A stretch of 64,000 nucleotides of DNA from Lutibacter sp. B1 (GCF_012524075.1 NZ_JAAZUI010000001.1:124001-188000), one strand, 5' to 3'; counted from the first letter of the stretch, positions 37,607 to 47,477 are shown. Numbers and translations are program-made. Notes: a model not told the origin generated them from the sequence alone.

Positions 37607-38092
37607 TTAAATTGATTTTGGAGTGGTAGGATTAAACCCAAAATCTTCATCGGGTAATTGAATTCCTAATTGTGAAATAATATATCCAACACTTGCAAAA
37701 TGATGAATGGCATGGCTATGAGCCTGAATTAAAACAGCTCCTAAAGTATAATTTACAGTAACAGTACCTAAACCTAAATCGTCTGTAACTTCAATCAACT
37801 GATTAAAATCCTCATTTTTAAGCAATTTACATTGGTCAATTATTTCATTAAAATACTCAATTCCATTTTTAGTATATTTCTCAACTAATTGATTTCTTTT
37901 ACGATTGATAAGATTTATCTTTTTTGAATGCAATCCTTCAAAAATACAATTAAAAACATCTAAAACATGTCGCATATGACCTCCAATACTCGAATAATAT
38001 GGAGCTATTGTTGTATCACTATATTGTTCATCAGTAATATAGTTTAAAAGTGAAACACCTCTTTGTAAATTTTTCTCAATAGCTTCTGTCAT
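37607..38092 (-). CDS. DinB-like four-helix protein
   Basis: 161 aa, all-helical. Histidines sit in GGHMRHVLDVF and HSHAIHHFASVGY, where DinB/YfiT family members bind a divalent metal. Members act as thiol-dependent transferases or stress proteins; function here unknown. It precedes the secreted-protein run by ~170 bp and follows the LysE-like gene by 14 bp. Confidence 0.8.
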   Translation of the reverse strand: MTEAIEKNLQRGVSLLNYITDEQYSDTTIAPYYSSIGGHMRHVLDVFNCIFEGLHSKKINLINRKRNQLVEKYTKNGIEYFNEIIDQCKLLKNEDFNQLIEVTDDLGLGTVTVNYTLGAVLIQAHSHAIHHFASVGYIISQLGIQLPDEDFGFNPTTPKSI

Positions 38093-38106
38093 ATAAAAAA
38101 GTTAAA

Positions 38107-38721
38107 CTATGTAAATAACTTTATCAAGGTAAAAATTCCTAAGCTAAAAAACAATAAACTTAAAATTATATTAATGTTTTTTACTATAAATGAAATCCTG
38201 TTTATAATAATTTTCGCAAAAGATATATATGTGTAAAATAATAAAAATGAACCTACCGAAGCTCCAAAAACAAAAAATAAAATATATGGAAATTCTAAAA
38301 TTACTTTATCTTCTGAAGCCAAAACAATACTAACTCCTAAATAAAATGGTATAGCCAACATGTTTATAGATGACATTCCCATACCTTTTAAAAAATAATT
38401 TCCTTTAGATGATTTTTTTATTGCAGAAACTCTTTTTCTTGATTGTAAAAAAAATACAACCGATAATATAAAAAAAACCAAAACTCCAAACATTTTTAAA
38501 TTATCAACCACATTTGGGTTTTTAACAAAATAATCAGCAAAAAATAACGCAATAGCAGCCTGCACAAAAACAATTGAAGCTGCACCAAGCGCAAAGTTTA
38601 CACTTTGAGATTTCCCAATTTGTAATCTGGTTCTTAAAGCAGTCATATTAAGCATTCCCGGAGAAATAAGTCCAAAATATGCCATTATAATTCCGTAAAA
38701 AACATGCAGCAAATAATCCAT
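38107..38721 (-). CDS. LysE/RhtB-type membrane exporter
   Basis: 204 aa, about six membrane helices. The N-terminal YFGLISPGMLNMTALRTRL has the family's conserved PG in helix 1, and FALGAASIVFVQAAIALFF follows. LysE-family proteins export amino acids; the substrate is unknown. It starts divergently from the small secreted protein gene. Confidence 0.8.
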   Translation of the reverse strand: MDYLLHVFYGIIMAYFGLISPGMLNMTALRTRLQIGKSQSVNFALGAASIVFVQAAIALFFADYFVKNPNVVDNLKMFGVLVFFILSVVFFLQSRKRVSAIKKSSKGNYFLKGMGMSSINMLAIPFYLGVSIVLASEDKVILEFPYILFFVFGASVGSFLLFYTYISFAKIIINRISFIVKNINIILSLLFFSLGIFTLIKLFT

Positions 38722-38882
38722 TTCTATAAAATCTAGATATTATAAAGTTTGCCGAATATATCAATTTAAAGTTAGTTCCTGTTGTAACATTAATTACATT
38801 TTCATTTATTTTTTAATTCTATATTTGATTGAATTACATTTATTAAAATTTATACTGCTTAAATTGATTTTTCATAAAGACA

Positions 38883-38912
38883 ACCCGTTAAAAGTAAACT
38901 TTTAACGGGTTT
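38883..38912 (+). terminator. Orphan terminator-like hairpin in a divergent gap
   Basis: ACCCGTTAAAAG-TAAA-CTTTTAACGGGT, twelve pairs, followed by T-rich sequence. The genes on both sides point away from it, so it ends no known gene. A short RNA between about 38760 and 38912 is possible. The rest of this ~300-bp gap holds only the sigma-54-like site. Confidence 0.6.
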
Positions 38913-38944
38913 CTGGTTTTATTCAGAAAAAATAAATAAATACT

Positions 38945-38961
38945 TTGGCACACTCTTTGAA
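38945..38961 (+). promoter_or_regulatory. Sigma-54-like promoter
   Basis: TTGGCACACTCTTTGAA gives a full -24 TTGGCAC and a -12 TTGA at the right spacing; the -12 GC is GA here. It lies 64 nt before the start at 39026. Confidence 0.4.
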
Positions 38962-39025
38962 AAATTAAGATTAAGTAGAAGCCGAAAAACTTATAGAGTA
39001 AGCATAATCTTTTAAATTATTTATT

Positions 39026-39508
39026 ATGAAAAAAGGATTACTAGTTATTATGGCAATGTTTATGTTTGTTTCAACAATTGAAGCAAAATCAAACGAAAAT
39101 ACAAACAACAAAATAGATTATAACACAGTTAAAATACAACCAATTGTATTTGTAGAAAATGGTATTAAATTTTCCGTTTTACCTAATGGCGAATTTAAAT
39201 TTTCTAAACTAAATTTAAATACACTATACAGTCATAGAAACCCTAGATTTGAAAGAAATAGAAGTGTTGCTATTGTTAGAAATTTTAAAGGTCAAATTAC
39301 ACAAGTTGGAAACGTACCTATATTTTATACCAGAACAGGAAAAGTAGCTCAAATAGGTGCAATTGATCTTAAATACAAACACGGAAAACTTCAAAAAGTT
39401 GGTAATTTACACATTATAAACAACCCAAATGGAAAAGTAAAATATATTGGAGAAGTCAAAAGTAGCTCTTATAAAAATTTGAATAAACGTATTATTATCG
39501 TTTCTTAA
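39026..39508 (+). CDS. Small secreted protein with four short beta repeats
   Basis: 160 aa. The signal peptide ends after STIEAKS. The C-terminal half is four ~16-residue repeats of the form G.(I/V)..(I/V)G.(V/I/L): GQITQVGNV, GKVAQIGAI, KLQKVGNL and GKVKYIGEV. No enzyme motif and no cysteines. The repeats suggest a small beta-sheet protein of the periplasm or surface. Monocistronic, with a sigma-54-like site upstream and a terminator downstream. Confidence 0.7.
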   Translation: MKKGLLVIMAMFMFVSTIEAKSNENTNNKIDYNTVKIQPIVFVENGIKFSVLPNGEFKFSKLNLNTLYSHRNPRFERNRSVAIVRNFKGQITQVGNVPIFYTRTGKVAQIGAIDLKYKHGKLQKVGNLHIINNPNGKVKYIGEVKSSSYKNLNKRIIIVS

Positions 39509-39512
39509 AAAT

Positions 39513-39535
39513 AAAACCTGCTGTTGCAGGTTTTT
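39513..39535. terminator. Bidirectional terminator
   Basis: AAAACCTGC-TGTT-GCAGGTTTTT between the convergent small secreted protein and flippase genes. Confidence 0.9.
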
Positions 39536-39536
39536 A

Positions 39537-40991
39537 TCATTTAAAATATTTGGAAACCAAACTGTCAATATCCTCTGATATTTGAGCCTTTCTAATAAAA
39601 AACACATACAATATACTTACAATAACACTTTTCAAAACTATTGATAAAATAGGATGTATATTAAAATTCCAAAAATAAAATACTACAAAAATAACAGTTG
39701 TAATTAATAACAACTTAAGCGTATTTATACTAAAAGGCTGAATATTTAACTTATATTTTATATAAACTATTTTAATACTGCTATAAATTAAAACAACTAT
39801 TAAAGTTGCTAAAGCAGCACCATTTATCCCAATCAAATTAATTAACCATTTATTAAGAAATATTACTGTTACAGCCATAGCTAAGGACATATAAAAGAAT
39901 ATTTTATAATATTTGGAGTTTACTAAAATGGCATTTCCTGTTCCTAAAGCTAGTTCCATCAATTTAGCTACTGAAATTATTAAAACAATCCATATTCCTT
40001 TTGTAAACTGAGGTTTATTAATTAACTCGTATAAATCAGCAATATTTAAATTAATCAGCAAAAAAAGTAAACCTCCGGCTACTAAAAGATTAATAGAGGT
40101 TTGCTTGTATAATTTGCCAACTTCATCAATATTATTTTCATTCATATCTTTTGCAGTGATAGGAATTGTAATTTGTTGCATAGCACGAGTTGGTATTGCC
40201 ACAACACTTGCAATATAAATACCTACCGAATAATAAGCAACCTCTGCAATTTTTTCCATTTGTGGAATCATAAACTTATCAATTTCCAATAAAACTCCTG
40301 CAGCTGAACCTGCAACAATTATATATGCCGAAAATGAAATAATTTCTTTAATATTTTTGGGTAATTTAAATAACAGTTTTGGCTTATAAACATAAAACGC
40401 ATACAATTTCATTATAAGCATTCTAAGTCCGTAAACTATTACAATTGCATAAATAAATTCTTCGTTTGTTAACCATTTTAAATATACAGCTATAAGTAAA
40501 AATGATGTGCAAATACGAGCAAAAACTTCTTTTACAAAATTTCCAAAAACAGATTTAAATTGAATTTTTGTCCACGAATAAAATACTTCAAAATAGCCCA
40601 TAAATATGGCTAGTAAAAATATTAGATATGTGTAATTTTTTATCAGGGGATTTTCAGCAGAAAGCCAATTTGATATTTGCTCGTAAGCTAAAATACCCAA
40701 TAAACTTACAGGAATTATTACTAATAAAGGTGTAAAAAGTGCTGTAGTTAAAAATGTATCTTGTTCTGTTTTTGTTTTATAAGCTGAATAATATTTTATA
40801 ATAGTATGTTGCATTCCAAAAACCAATAAAGGCAACAAAATATTGGCAGTTGAGAGTAAAAAAGTAATTAATCCAAAATAATCTTCATGTAAAAAATGAG
40901 TGAATAAAAACATCACATTAATACCACCAATTGCAAAACCCACAAAAAGAATTATGGTATTTATAAATGATTGTTTTAATACAATTCCCAT
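39537..40991 (-). CDS. Polysaccharide flippase, Wzx/MOP superfamily
   Basis: 484 aa with about twelve to fourteen membrane helices and no soluble domain. The N-terminal half has the typical FGLITFLLSTANILLPLLVFG pattern of oligosaccharide flippases. It is last in the polysaccharide operon and overlaps wecB by one base. It should move a lipid-linked oligosaccharide across the inner membrane. Confidence 0.88.
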   Translation of the reverse strand: MGIVLKQSFINTIILFVGFAIGGINVMFLFTHFLHEDYFGLITFLLSTANILLPLLVFGMQHTIIKYYSAYKTKTEQDTFLTTALFTPLLVIIPVSLLGILAYEQISNWLSAENPLIKNYTYLIFLLAIFMGYFEVFYSWTKIQFKSVFGNFVKEVFARICTSFLLIAVYLKWLTNEEFIYAIVIVYGLRMLIMKLYAFYVYKPKLLFKLPKNIKEIISFSAYIIVAGSAAGVLLEIDKFMIPQMEKIAEVAYYSVGIYIASVVAIPTRAMQQITIPITAKDMNENNIDEVGKLYKQTSINLLVAGGLLFLLINLNIADLYELINKPQFTKGIWIVLIISVAKLMELALGTGNAILVNSKYYKIFFYMSLAMAVTVIFLNKWLINLIGINGAALATLIVVLIYSSIKIVYIKYKLNIQPFSINTLKLLLITTVIFVVFYFWNFNIHPILSIVLKSVIVSILYVFFIRKAQISEDIDSLVSKYFK

Positions 40992-42070
40992 TACAATATA
41001 TTATGAATTTCTTTATAAATTCTTTCCCCAATTTTATCGCCGTACAAACTCATTGAAAAATCACTTTTTGAATTTTGAAAATGTGTATATGCAGCAATAA
41101 TTTTTGTTTTATCACTTCCCACAATTTTAGCAAAACCATTTTTTACAAGCTCTATCCACTCGGTTTCTTCACGAGCAATAATGCCGTATTTTTTATTAAA
41201 AAAAGCTTCTTTTTGCAAACCTCCACTATCTGTCACAACCAAATTACACTTTTTTAAAAGTTCCAACATATCAAAATAACCTACAGGCTCAATAGTGGTA
41301 AGCGATGTTTTCAAATTGTTTTTCTCTAAAATACCTTTAGTTCTTGGATGAAGCGGTAATATAACTTTCTTTTGTCTATCAATTTCTTCCAATCCGGCAA
41401 TTATACCTTTCAATTTTTCAATATCATCCGTATTTTCTTGTCTGTGAATGGTTGCCAGTACAAACTCATTTTCCATTAAATCTAATTTTGAAATAATGGT
41501 AGATTTTTTTGCTGAAATTTTACCGTAAAATTCAACAGCGTCTTTCATAATATCACCACATTTTACAACTTTAGAAGTAAAATTATCAAAACCTTCATTT
41601 TTAAGGTTTTCAATAGCTGTAGCAGTTGGGCATAACAATAAATCGGCTATTCTATCCGTCAAAATACGATTTACTTCTTCAGGCATTTTCATATTAAATG
41701 AACGCAAACCTGCCTCAACGTGAGCAACTTTTATATGTAATTTTTTAGCCGCTAAAGCACCTGCCAAAGTAGAATTTGTATCACCATAAACTACCACTAA
41801 ATCGGGTTTTTCATTTACTAAAACCTCTTCAATTTTTAAAAGCATTTGCCCTGTCATTGCACCATGGCTCAACCCGTTAATATTTAAATTGTATGTAGGT
41901 TTTGGTATTTCCATTTCATCAAAAAAAACAGCACTCATATTAGTATCAAAATGTTGCCCTGTATGTATAATTACTTCTTCAATTTCATTGTGCTTTGAAA
42001 TAACTCTGCTTAAAACAGCTGCTTTAACAAACTGCGGACGTGCGCCTAATATGGTTACTATTTTTTTCAT
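40991..42070 (-). CDS. wecB: UDP-N-acetylglucosamine 2-epimerase (non-hydrolysing)
   Basis: 359 aa. LGARPQFVKAA, VYGDTNSTLAGA, HVEAGLRSFN, MPEEVNRILTDR and ATIHRQENTDD are the family motifs and include the conserved catalytic Asp and Glu positions. It interconverts UDP-GlcNAc and UDP-ManNAc. It overlaps the flippase by one base and the upstream glycosyltransferase by 4 bp, so ManNAc or a derivative is a likely component of the surface glycan. Confidence 0.95.
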   Translation of the reverse strand: MKKIVTILGARPQFVKAAVLSRVISKHNEIEEVIIHTGQHFDTNMSAVFFDEMEIPKPTYNLNINGLSHGAMTGQMLLKIEEVLVNEKPDLVVVYGDTNSTLAGALAAKKLHIKVAHVEAGLRSFNMKMPEEVNRILTDRIADLLLCPTATAIENLKNEGFDNFTSKVVKCGDIMKDAVEFYGKISAKKSTIISKLDLMENEFVLATIHRQENTDDIEKLKGIIAGLEEIDRQKKVILPLHPRTKGILEKNNLKTSLTTIEPVGYFDMLELLKKCNLVVTDSGGLQKEAFFNKKYGIIAREETEWIELVKNGFAKIVGSDKTKIIAAYTHFQNSKSDFSMSLYGDKIGERIYKEIHNIL

Positions 42071-43347
42071 TTAGTGATCTTAAAAATTATTTCAGAAAGT
42101 TTTTTTGTGAGTTCTTTTCTATGATATTGCTGAATATTTTCTGAAGTAACGGTTAAGTTATTCTGTTTAAATTTAGCATACAAATCTAAAATAACTCTTT
42201 TTAAATGTTTACTGTCATCAAAATTAACTACAGTCCCGGAATTGGTTTTAGAAATAATCTCTTGTAAATCTCCATTTGTAGGTGCTATAGCTAAAATTGG
42301 ACGTTTTGCCATTAAATATTCAAAAATCTTGCCTGTAATTATAGCTTTTGCACTTGGAACGTTATTTACAATCAACACCAAAACTTGTGATTTTTTTTGA
42401 AATTCAATCACTTCATCATGAGATACATAATCAATAACTTGAACATTATTTGAAAGTTGAAAATTTGAAATATCCCGTAAAACTGTAGCGTCAATTTTAC
42501 CTATCAACTTTAATTGAAAATCGTTTTTAAAATCTTCATTTTCAGCAATAATTTTAGAAAGAACTTCCCATAACATTTTAGGATTTCTATCGGCATTCAT
42601 TAAACCTATATGAGTTAAACTGAATTTTGAATCTAAAGCAACATTTTCATCACTTATATCAGCATCAAAACCGTTAGTAATAGTAAACGTATTTTTGTTA
42701 AACAGTTTATAACTTTGATTCATCGAATCTCCTACTACTATCACAGCATCAGCATTTTTCAATACTTTTTCTTCTAAAAAATGATGTTTTTTAATAGCTG
42801 TTTTGGTTAAAGGCAACTGATAAAAATAATCAATCTCAGTCCATGGATCTCTAAAATCTGCTATCCATTTCATACCTAATTGTTCTTTTAATTGTAAGCC
42901 TATTAAGTGCATGCTATGTGGCGGACCTGTAGTAATTAATACGTCAATTTTATTTTCTTTTAAGTAATTTTTCAAATACTTAGCCGAAGATTTTATCCAA
43001 AATTTTCTGGCATCAGGAATAAAATAATTTGCCCGAACATACTGTACTATTTTTCCAAAAAATGACGGATTTGGATTTAAAAAACCGGCACTTTCCTGTT
43101 TCTTTTTTCCGAAAAAAGACAACACATTATTTGGTTCCCAAATGGGCTGAGTTAAAACTTCAATTTCTTCAGGAATATCATTTTTTAAAGACTCGTCAGT
43201 TATAGGATAATTGGGATTTTGAACTGTATAAACAACAGGTTCAATCTCAAAATTGCGTAAATATTTTACAAATTTAAGCCAGCGCTGCACACCGGAACCT
43301 CCTGCAGGAGGCCAATAATATGTTATGATTAGTGCTTTTTTCATCAA
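42067..43347 (-). CDS. Glycosyltransferase family 4 (GT-B)
   Basis: 426 aa, two Rossmann-like halves. The N-terminus has TYYWPPAGGSGVQRWLKFVK, and the acceptor side has WIADFRDPW. The C-terminal donor domain carries SAKAITGKIFEYLMAKRPILA with the nucleotide-binding Glu. Start and stop each overlap neighbours by 4 bp (ATGA). Sugar unknown. Confidence 0.88.
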   Translation of the reverse strand: MMKKALIITYYWPPAGGSGVQRWLKFVKYLRNFEIEPVVYTVQNPNYPITDESLKNDIPEEIEVLTQPIWEPNNVLSFFGKKKQESAGFLNPNPSFFGKIVQYVRANYFIPDARKFWIKSSAKYLKNYLKENKIDVLITTGPPHSMHLIGLQLKEQLGMKWIADFRDPWTEIDYFYQLPLTKTAIKKHHFLEEKVLKNADAVIVVGDSMNQSYKLFNKNTFTITNGFDADISDENVALDSKFSLTHIGLMNADRNPKMLWEVLSKIIAENEDFKNDFQLKLIGKIDATVLRDISNFQLSNNVQVIDYVSHDEVIEFQKKSQVLVLIVNNVPSAKAIITGKIFEYLMAKRPILAIAPTNGDLQEIISKTNSGTVVNFDDSKHLKRVILDLYAKFKQNNLTVTSENIQQYHRKELTKKLSEIIFKITK

Positions 43348-44531
43348 CTTAAATTAGTATATAAATCTATTAATTTTTCTGAAGTTTTTTCCCAGTAAAA
43401 TTCGGTATCAATAAAATGCTTCCCATTAACTCCTAACCTATGTTGTAAATCTTTATTCTGATACAATTCCAATACTTTAGCTGAAAAATCGGTACTATCT
43501 TCTGCAATATGAACCAATCCTGAATTTGCTTTTTCAACTATATTTTTTTGAGATATTGCATCGCTCACCAACAACGGTTTGGCAAAACTCATATACTGAA
43601 ATATTTTGTTGGCATACGTAGTATCGTGATGTAAATTTCTGTGCAAAGGCGAAATACAAATAGCACTTGCACTCATATAGGATGGAAAAAGTTTTTCATT
43701 TTGCCAACCTTGAAAATCTACCCAATTTTGAATTCCTAACTCTTCAACCTGTTTTTTTAAAATGCTGTCGGAAGTATTACTGCCAACTATTACCAATTTA
43801 ATTTGTTGAATTGTATTTTTTAGCGTTGAAATACTTTGAATTGCGGTTTGTAAGCCTCTACGCAAACCTGTATCTCCAACATACAACAGCACAAAATCAT
43901 TTTTATAGTTCTCTAATATATCCTGATTGAGTTCAGCTTTATTATAGTAATTTTTATGAACAGTATTTGGTACAACTACAACATTTTTAGGATTTTTATG
44001 TGTTCTATTTACAATTTCTTCTTTGGCTTCTTCAGTAACAACAACAACATTAGTTGCTTTTTTTATAAGCTCTTCTTCTTTTTGCTTCCATTTATGTACT
44101 GAAATTAAAAAATTACCCGGAAATTTTTGCAAATGCGGGTAAAATCGCATTATTTCAGGTCTGTTTTCGTGTAAATCGAGTGTGATTTTAAGTTGCAATT
44201 TTTTATTCGCTTTAAAAACAGCTTCAGCAATTTGTATATCGTGAATATGTATCACATCTATTTGATTTTCGACTAAAAAATGATGTATTTTTTTAGTTAA
44301 AATATTGGTGTAAAACGAAAAAGTATATGCTAAAGCCGAAAGTTTGTATGTTAATTTGTCAGATTGATATCTTTTAACAATAATTCCATTATAAACTTCA
44401 CTGTTTTTTTCATCTGAATATTTTAAACAAAACAGAAACACCTCATGGCCATTTTGAATTAATGAAACAGCCTCGTTTTCAACCCTTGGATCAGGAGGAA
44501 AAGTTTTGTCTAAAATCATTCCAATACGCAT
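43344..44531 (-). CDS. Glycosyltransferase family 4 (GT-B)
   Basis: 395 aa. Begins MILDKTFPPDPRVENEA and has HIHDIQIAEA in the N-domain. The C-domain has LLYVGDTGLRRGLQTAI and ANKIFQYMSFAKPLLVSD. Inverting or retaining mechanism and sugar cannot be stated. Stop-start overlap of 4 bp with the next glycosyltransferase. Confidence 0.88.
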   Translation of the reverse strand: MRIGMILDKTFPPDPRVENEAVSLIQNGHEVFLFCLKYSDEKNSEVYNGIIVKRYQSDKLTYKLSALAYTFSFYTNILTKKIHHFLVENQIDVIHIHDIQIAEAVFKANKKLQLKITLDLHENRPEIMRFYPHLQKFPGNFLISVHKWKQKEEELIKKATNVVVVTEEAKEEIVNRTHKNPKNVVVVPNTVHKNYYNKAELNQDILENYKNDFVLLYVGDTGLRRGLQTAIQSISTLKNTIQQIKLVIVGSNTSDSILKKQVEELGIQNWVDFQGWQNEKLFPSYMSASAICISPLHRNLHHDTTYANKIFQYMSFAKPLLVSDAISQKNIVEKANSGLVHIAEDSTDFSAKVLELYQNKDLQHRLGVNGKHFIDTEFYWEKTSEKLIDLYTNLS

Positions 44532-44536
44532 AGCAA

Positions 44537-45073
44537 CTATTTTACTGCATAAACTGCGTAATAACGCGGTGTATATTTTCTCAAAATTGGTCTTATTCCA
44601 ATCTTATTGATTGGGCTGGTCCATTTTTCAGTTTTTTGAATTTGCCAACCCGATTTTTCCAACAACCAATCGAACTGCCAATCTTCAAATTCGTGATAAT
44701 GTCTGTCCCACATATCGGTTTTACTTCTGTAAGCTTTTGCAAACCATAAATTTAAAGGAATTGTAGCTATAATTTTACAAGCTTCAATTTCTTTTAAAAC
44801 ATTGAACGGAGCAATTAAATGTTCAAAAATTTCGAAAGCTGTAACTGCATCAACCTTGTATTTTTTTACAATTTCTGGTAACATATCCAAATCTTCACCT
44901 TCTGTATTAAAAACTGTATAACCATTTGCTTCCATTATTTCAGAAAACGGATTTCTAACACCTAAATCCAAAATTGTTGCAGGTGCAGGTAACACACTTT
45001 TTAAAAATTGCAACGTATGGTTATACCGTTTTGAAGGTAGTGTGCTATACATTTTTTTTCTTTTTTTCAACAA
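44537..45073 (-). CDS. Class I SAM-dependent methyltransferase
   Basis: 178 aa. The glycine-rich motif is atypical (ATILDLGVRNPFSEIM instead of GxGxG), with the acidic FNTEGEDLDML next and a later AVTAFEIFEHLIAPFNVL typical of methyltransf_11/23 enzymes. Probably methylates a sugar or lipid intermediate of this operon. Its start overlaps the YfhO gene by 29 bp; an internal Met (residue 8) also lies within the overlap. Confidence 0.75.
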   Translation of the reverse strand: MLKKRKKMYSTLPSKRYNHTLQFLKSVLPAPATILDLGVRNPFSEIMEANGYTVFNTEGEDLDMLPEIVKKYKVDAVTAFEIFEHLIAPFNVLKEIEACKIIATIPLNLWFAKAYRSKTDMWDRHYHEFEDWQFDWLLEKSGWQIQKTEKWTSPINKIGIRPILRKYTPRYYAVYAVK

Positions 45074-47477
45074 AAAACCAACCTAACGGAATGATAACTA
45101 ACAACACATACGAAATTAATGTAAGTGTATTTCCTTTTTTAATTACTGTAGGTTCAAATTTAAACTCAATTGTATGCTTTCCTTTCGGAATTTCCATTCC
45201 TCTCAACACATAATTTACGTTGTAATGTGGTGTTAATTTTCCATCAACATAAGCATTCCAACCATTTTTATAATAAATTTCAGAAAAAACAGCAAACTGA
45301 TTTGTTGAAGTATTAGATTCATATTTTAATTCATTTGCTTTGTATGAAGTCAACTTAATTGTGGCAACAGAATCTATTGGATATTGAGTAACAATATCGC
45401 TCGTGATTAAACTACCATTTATCACAGCTTCAGTTTTCGTTTGCAAACTATCCAAAGCCATAATTTCTTCATTTGCAGTATTTACAACTTTTATAGTATT
45501 TACAAACCAAGCATTTCCGTTAGTTTCAGAATTTACTTGAACGCCTTTTTCACCTTTTTCATTTGCGCCAATAAAATACTTTGCATTTAACATATTCAAT
45601 ACCTGAATATTTCCTTTTGCAATATGGAAATCGTATAACTCTTGGTAACGTCTCGGTTTAGCTGCATGATATCCACCAATTGATTTATGAAAATAAGATG
45701 TTGAACCATCGGCCATTGGATCTTTGGTAAAATCAATAACCCTGTAATAGCTTTTATCTTTTAAAATTTCTTTATCAATTTGAGTTTCTTTAAAAGGTTT
45801 ATCAACTGTTCGAGCAGAAACAAAAAAGTCGTTATTTACATAACGTTTATCAACATTTATCAAATCGAATAGCACCAAAACTCCAAAAACAAAAATCAAT
45901 ACTAATTTGCCTATTTTTTCTTTTACAAAAAGCCAAATTACTCCTACAAAAATTGACACAAGCACTAATGTACGCAAGCTATCGTTAAAAAATAACGCTT
46001 TTCTATCGGCAACTATAGCATCTAAATAACCACCTAATTGTTCATCTATTTGTAAATCAATTGGTGTTTCAAAAGTAAATAAACCTGTACCTCCAACTGT
46101 AAAGATTAATGCCAAACCACCAACAATAATTGTTGTCCATTTTAAAGCATTTAGTTTTGTTTCTTTTGAAATTTCTTTAGAAAATAATTCCTTCAACCCT
46201 AAAATTCCTAAAAGCGGAATTGTTAATTCTGCAATTACTTGTATGGATGAAACTGCCCTGAATTTATTGTACAAAGGCACATAATTAATGAAAAAATCAG
46301 TTAAAAATGAAAAGTTTTTACCCCAACTCATTAAAATTGAAAAAATAGTAGCCGCTATTAACCAATTTTTGAGTTTTCCTTTTACCAAAAATAGTGCTAA
46401 TACAAATAGGAAAATAAAGATAGCTCCTATATAAGCCGGTGCGGCTACAATGGGTTGTTCTCCCCAATACATTGACGAAATATTCAACAAATAGTTTGCA
46501 TCACTTGGATTTAAACCTTTATTTACCGCATCTTGTAAAAACTGATGCAATTCACTGTTTTCCAATTCTTCATGGCGAGTTCCACCCATAAATCTCGGAA
46601 TAAACAAGTTGAACGTTTCTGCTTTACCATAACTGTATTCGGTAATATAATCTTTGGTTAAACCTGTAGTAGCTTCTTTTGGTGTACCATCGGGTTTTAT
46701 GGTTAATTCACTTTTACCACGTGTACTAAATTCAGCATACTCCTGAGTTGCCATCAAACTTGTTGCATTTATACCTACAGCAATAATTACAGCAATCACT
46801 AAAATAGCAATACTCTTAAAAAAATGAGGTAATTCTTTCTTTTGAATAGAATCAATAATCTGTACAATACCATAAATAATAACCAAAAACATCAGGTAGT
46901 AAGTCATTTGTATATGACTTGCACTAATTTCTAAAGCCATTGCAATGGCAGTAAGTATAAATCCCAATAAATATTTACGCTGAAAAACAAGTAAAATACC
47001 CGACAATACCAATGGCATATAGGCTATTGCATGAGCCTTTGCATTGTGTCCAACTCCCAAAATAATGATTAAATATGTGGAAAGCCCAAAACCCAATGCA
47101 CCAAAAATTGCCAATTTCCATTCTACTTTTAAAACTGTAAGAAGTACAAAAAAACCTATAAAATATAAGAAGAGATAATCTGCCGGATGTGGTAAAAAAC
47201 GAAGAACTTTGTCTAATTTTTTAATATAATCATTCGGATAATATGCGCTAACAGCATACGTTGGCATACCTCCAAAAGTAGCGTTTGTCCAATACGGTTC
47301 TTTATCATTCGCTTCTCTAAAATCTTTGATTTCTTTAGACGAACCTATAAATTGAGCGATATCACTTTGCTGAATTTTTTTTCCTTCCAAAACAGGAGAA
47401 AAATACGCTAATGAAATAATAACAAAAATTACAATTGCTATTATATAAGGAAGTACTTTTTTTACAGTGATATTCAT
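45045..47477 (-). CDS. YfhO family membrane protein (GT-C type)
   Basis: 810 aa with some twelve membrane helices, a large external part (~550-780) and a last helix before a lysine-rich tail. GGMPTYAVSAYYPND, RFMGGTRHEELEN and AFSEIYYKNGWNAYVDG-like segments (FSEIYYKNGWNAYVDG) match YfhO. Gram-positive YfhO proteins transfer sugars from lipid carriers to teichoic acids, so a GT-C-type role in surface glycan synthesis is plausible. It lies between DUF4834 and the methyltransferase. Confidence 0.85.
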   Translation of the reverse strand: MNITVKKVLPYIIAIVIFVIISLAYFSPVLEGKKIQQSDIAQFIGSSKEIKDFREANDKEPYWTNATFGGMPTYAVSAYYPNDYIKKLDKVLRFLPHPADYLFLYFIGFFVLLTVLKVEWKLAIFGALGFGLSTYLIIILGVGHNAKAHAIAYMPLVLSGILLVFQRKYLLGFILTAIAMALEISASHIQMTYYLMFLVIIYGIVQIIDSIQKKELPHFFKSIAILVIAVIIAVGINATSLMATQEYAEFSTRGKSELTIKPDGTPKEATTGLTKDYITEYSYGKAETFNLFIPRFMGGTRHEELENSELHQFLQDAVNKGLNPSDANYLLNISSMYWGEQPIVAAPAYIGAIFIFLFVLALFLVKGKLKNWLIAATIFSILMSWGKNFSFLTDFFINYVPLYNKFRAVSSIQVIAELTIPLLGILGLKELFSKEISKETKLNALKWTTIIVGGLALIFTVGGTGLFTFETPIDLQIDEQLGGYLDAIVADRKALFFNDSLRTLVLVSIFVGVIWLFVKEKIGKLVLIFVFGVLVLFDLINVDKRYVNNDFFVSARTVDKPFKETQIDKEILKDKSYYRVIDFTKDPMADGSTSYFHKSIGGYHAAKPRRYQELYDFHIAKGNIQVLNMLNAKYFIGANEKGEKGVQVNSETNGNAWFVNTIKVVNTANEEIMALDSLQTKTEAVINGSLITSDIVTQYPIDSVATIKLTSYKANELKYESNTSTNQFAVFSEIYYKNGWNAYVDGKLTPHYNVNYVLRGMEIPKGKHTIEFKFEPTVIKKGNTLTLISYVLLVIIPLGWFFVEKKKKNV

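Noticed and set aside
37441-37650. Minus-strand frame of 69 codons between the DinB-like gene and the 316-aa secreted protein gene
   Set aside because: It begins inside the DinB-like coding sequence in another frame, has no family-like sequence and no promoter; likely chance.
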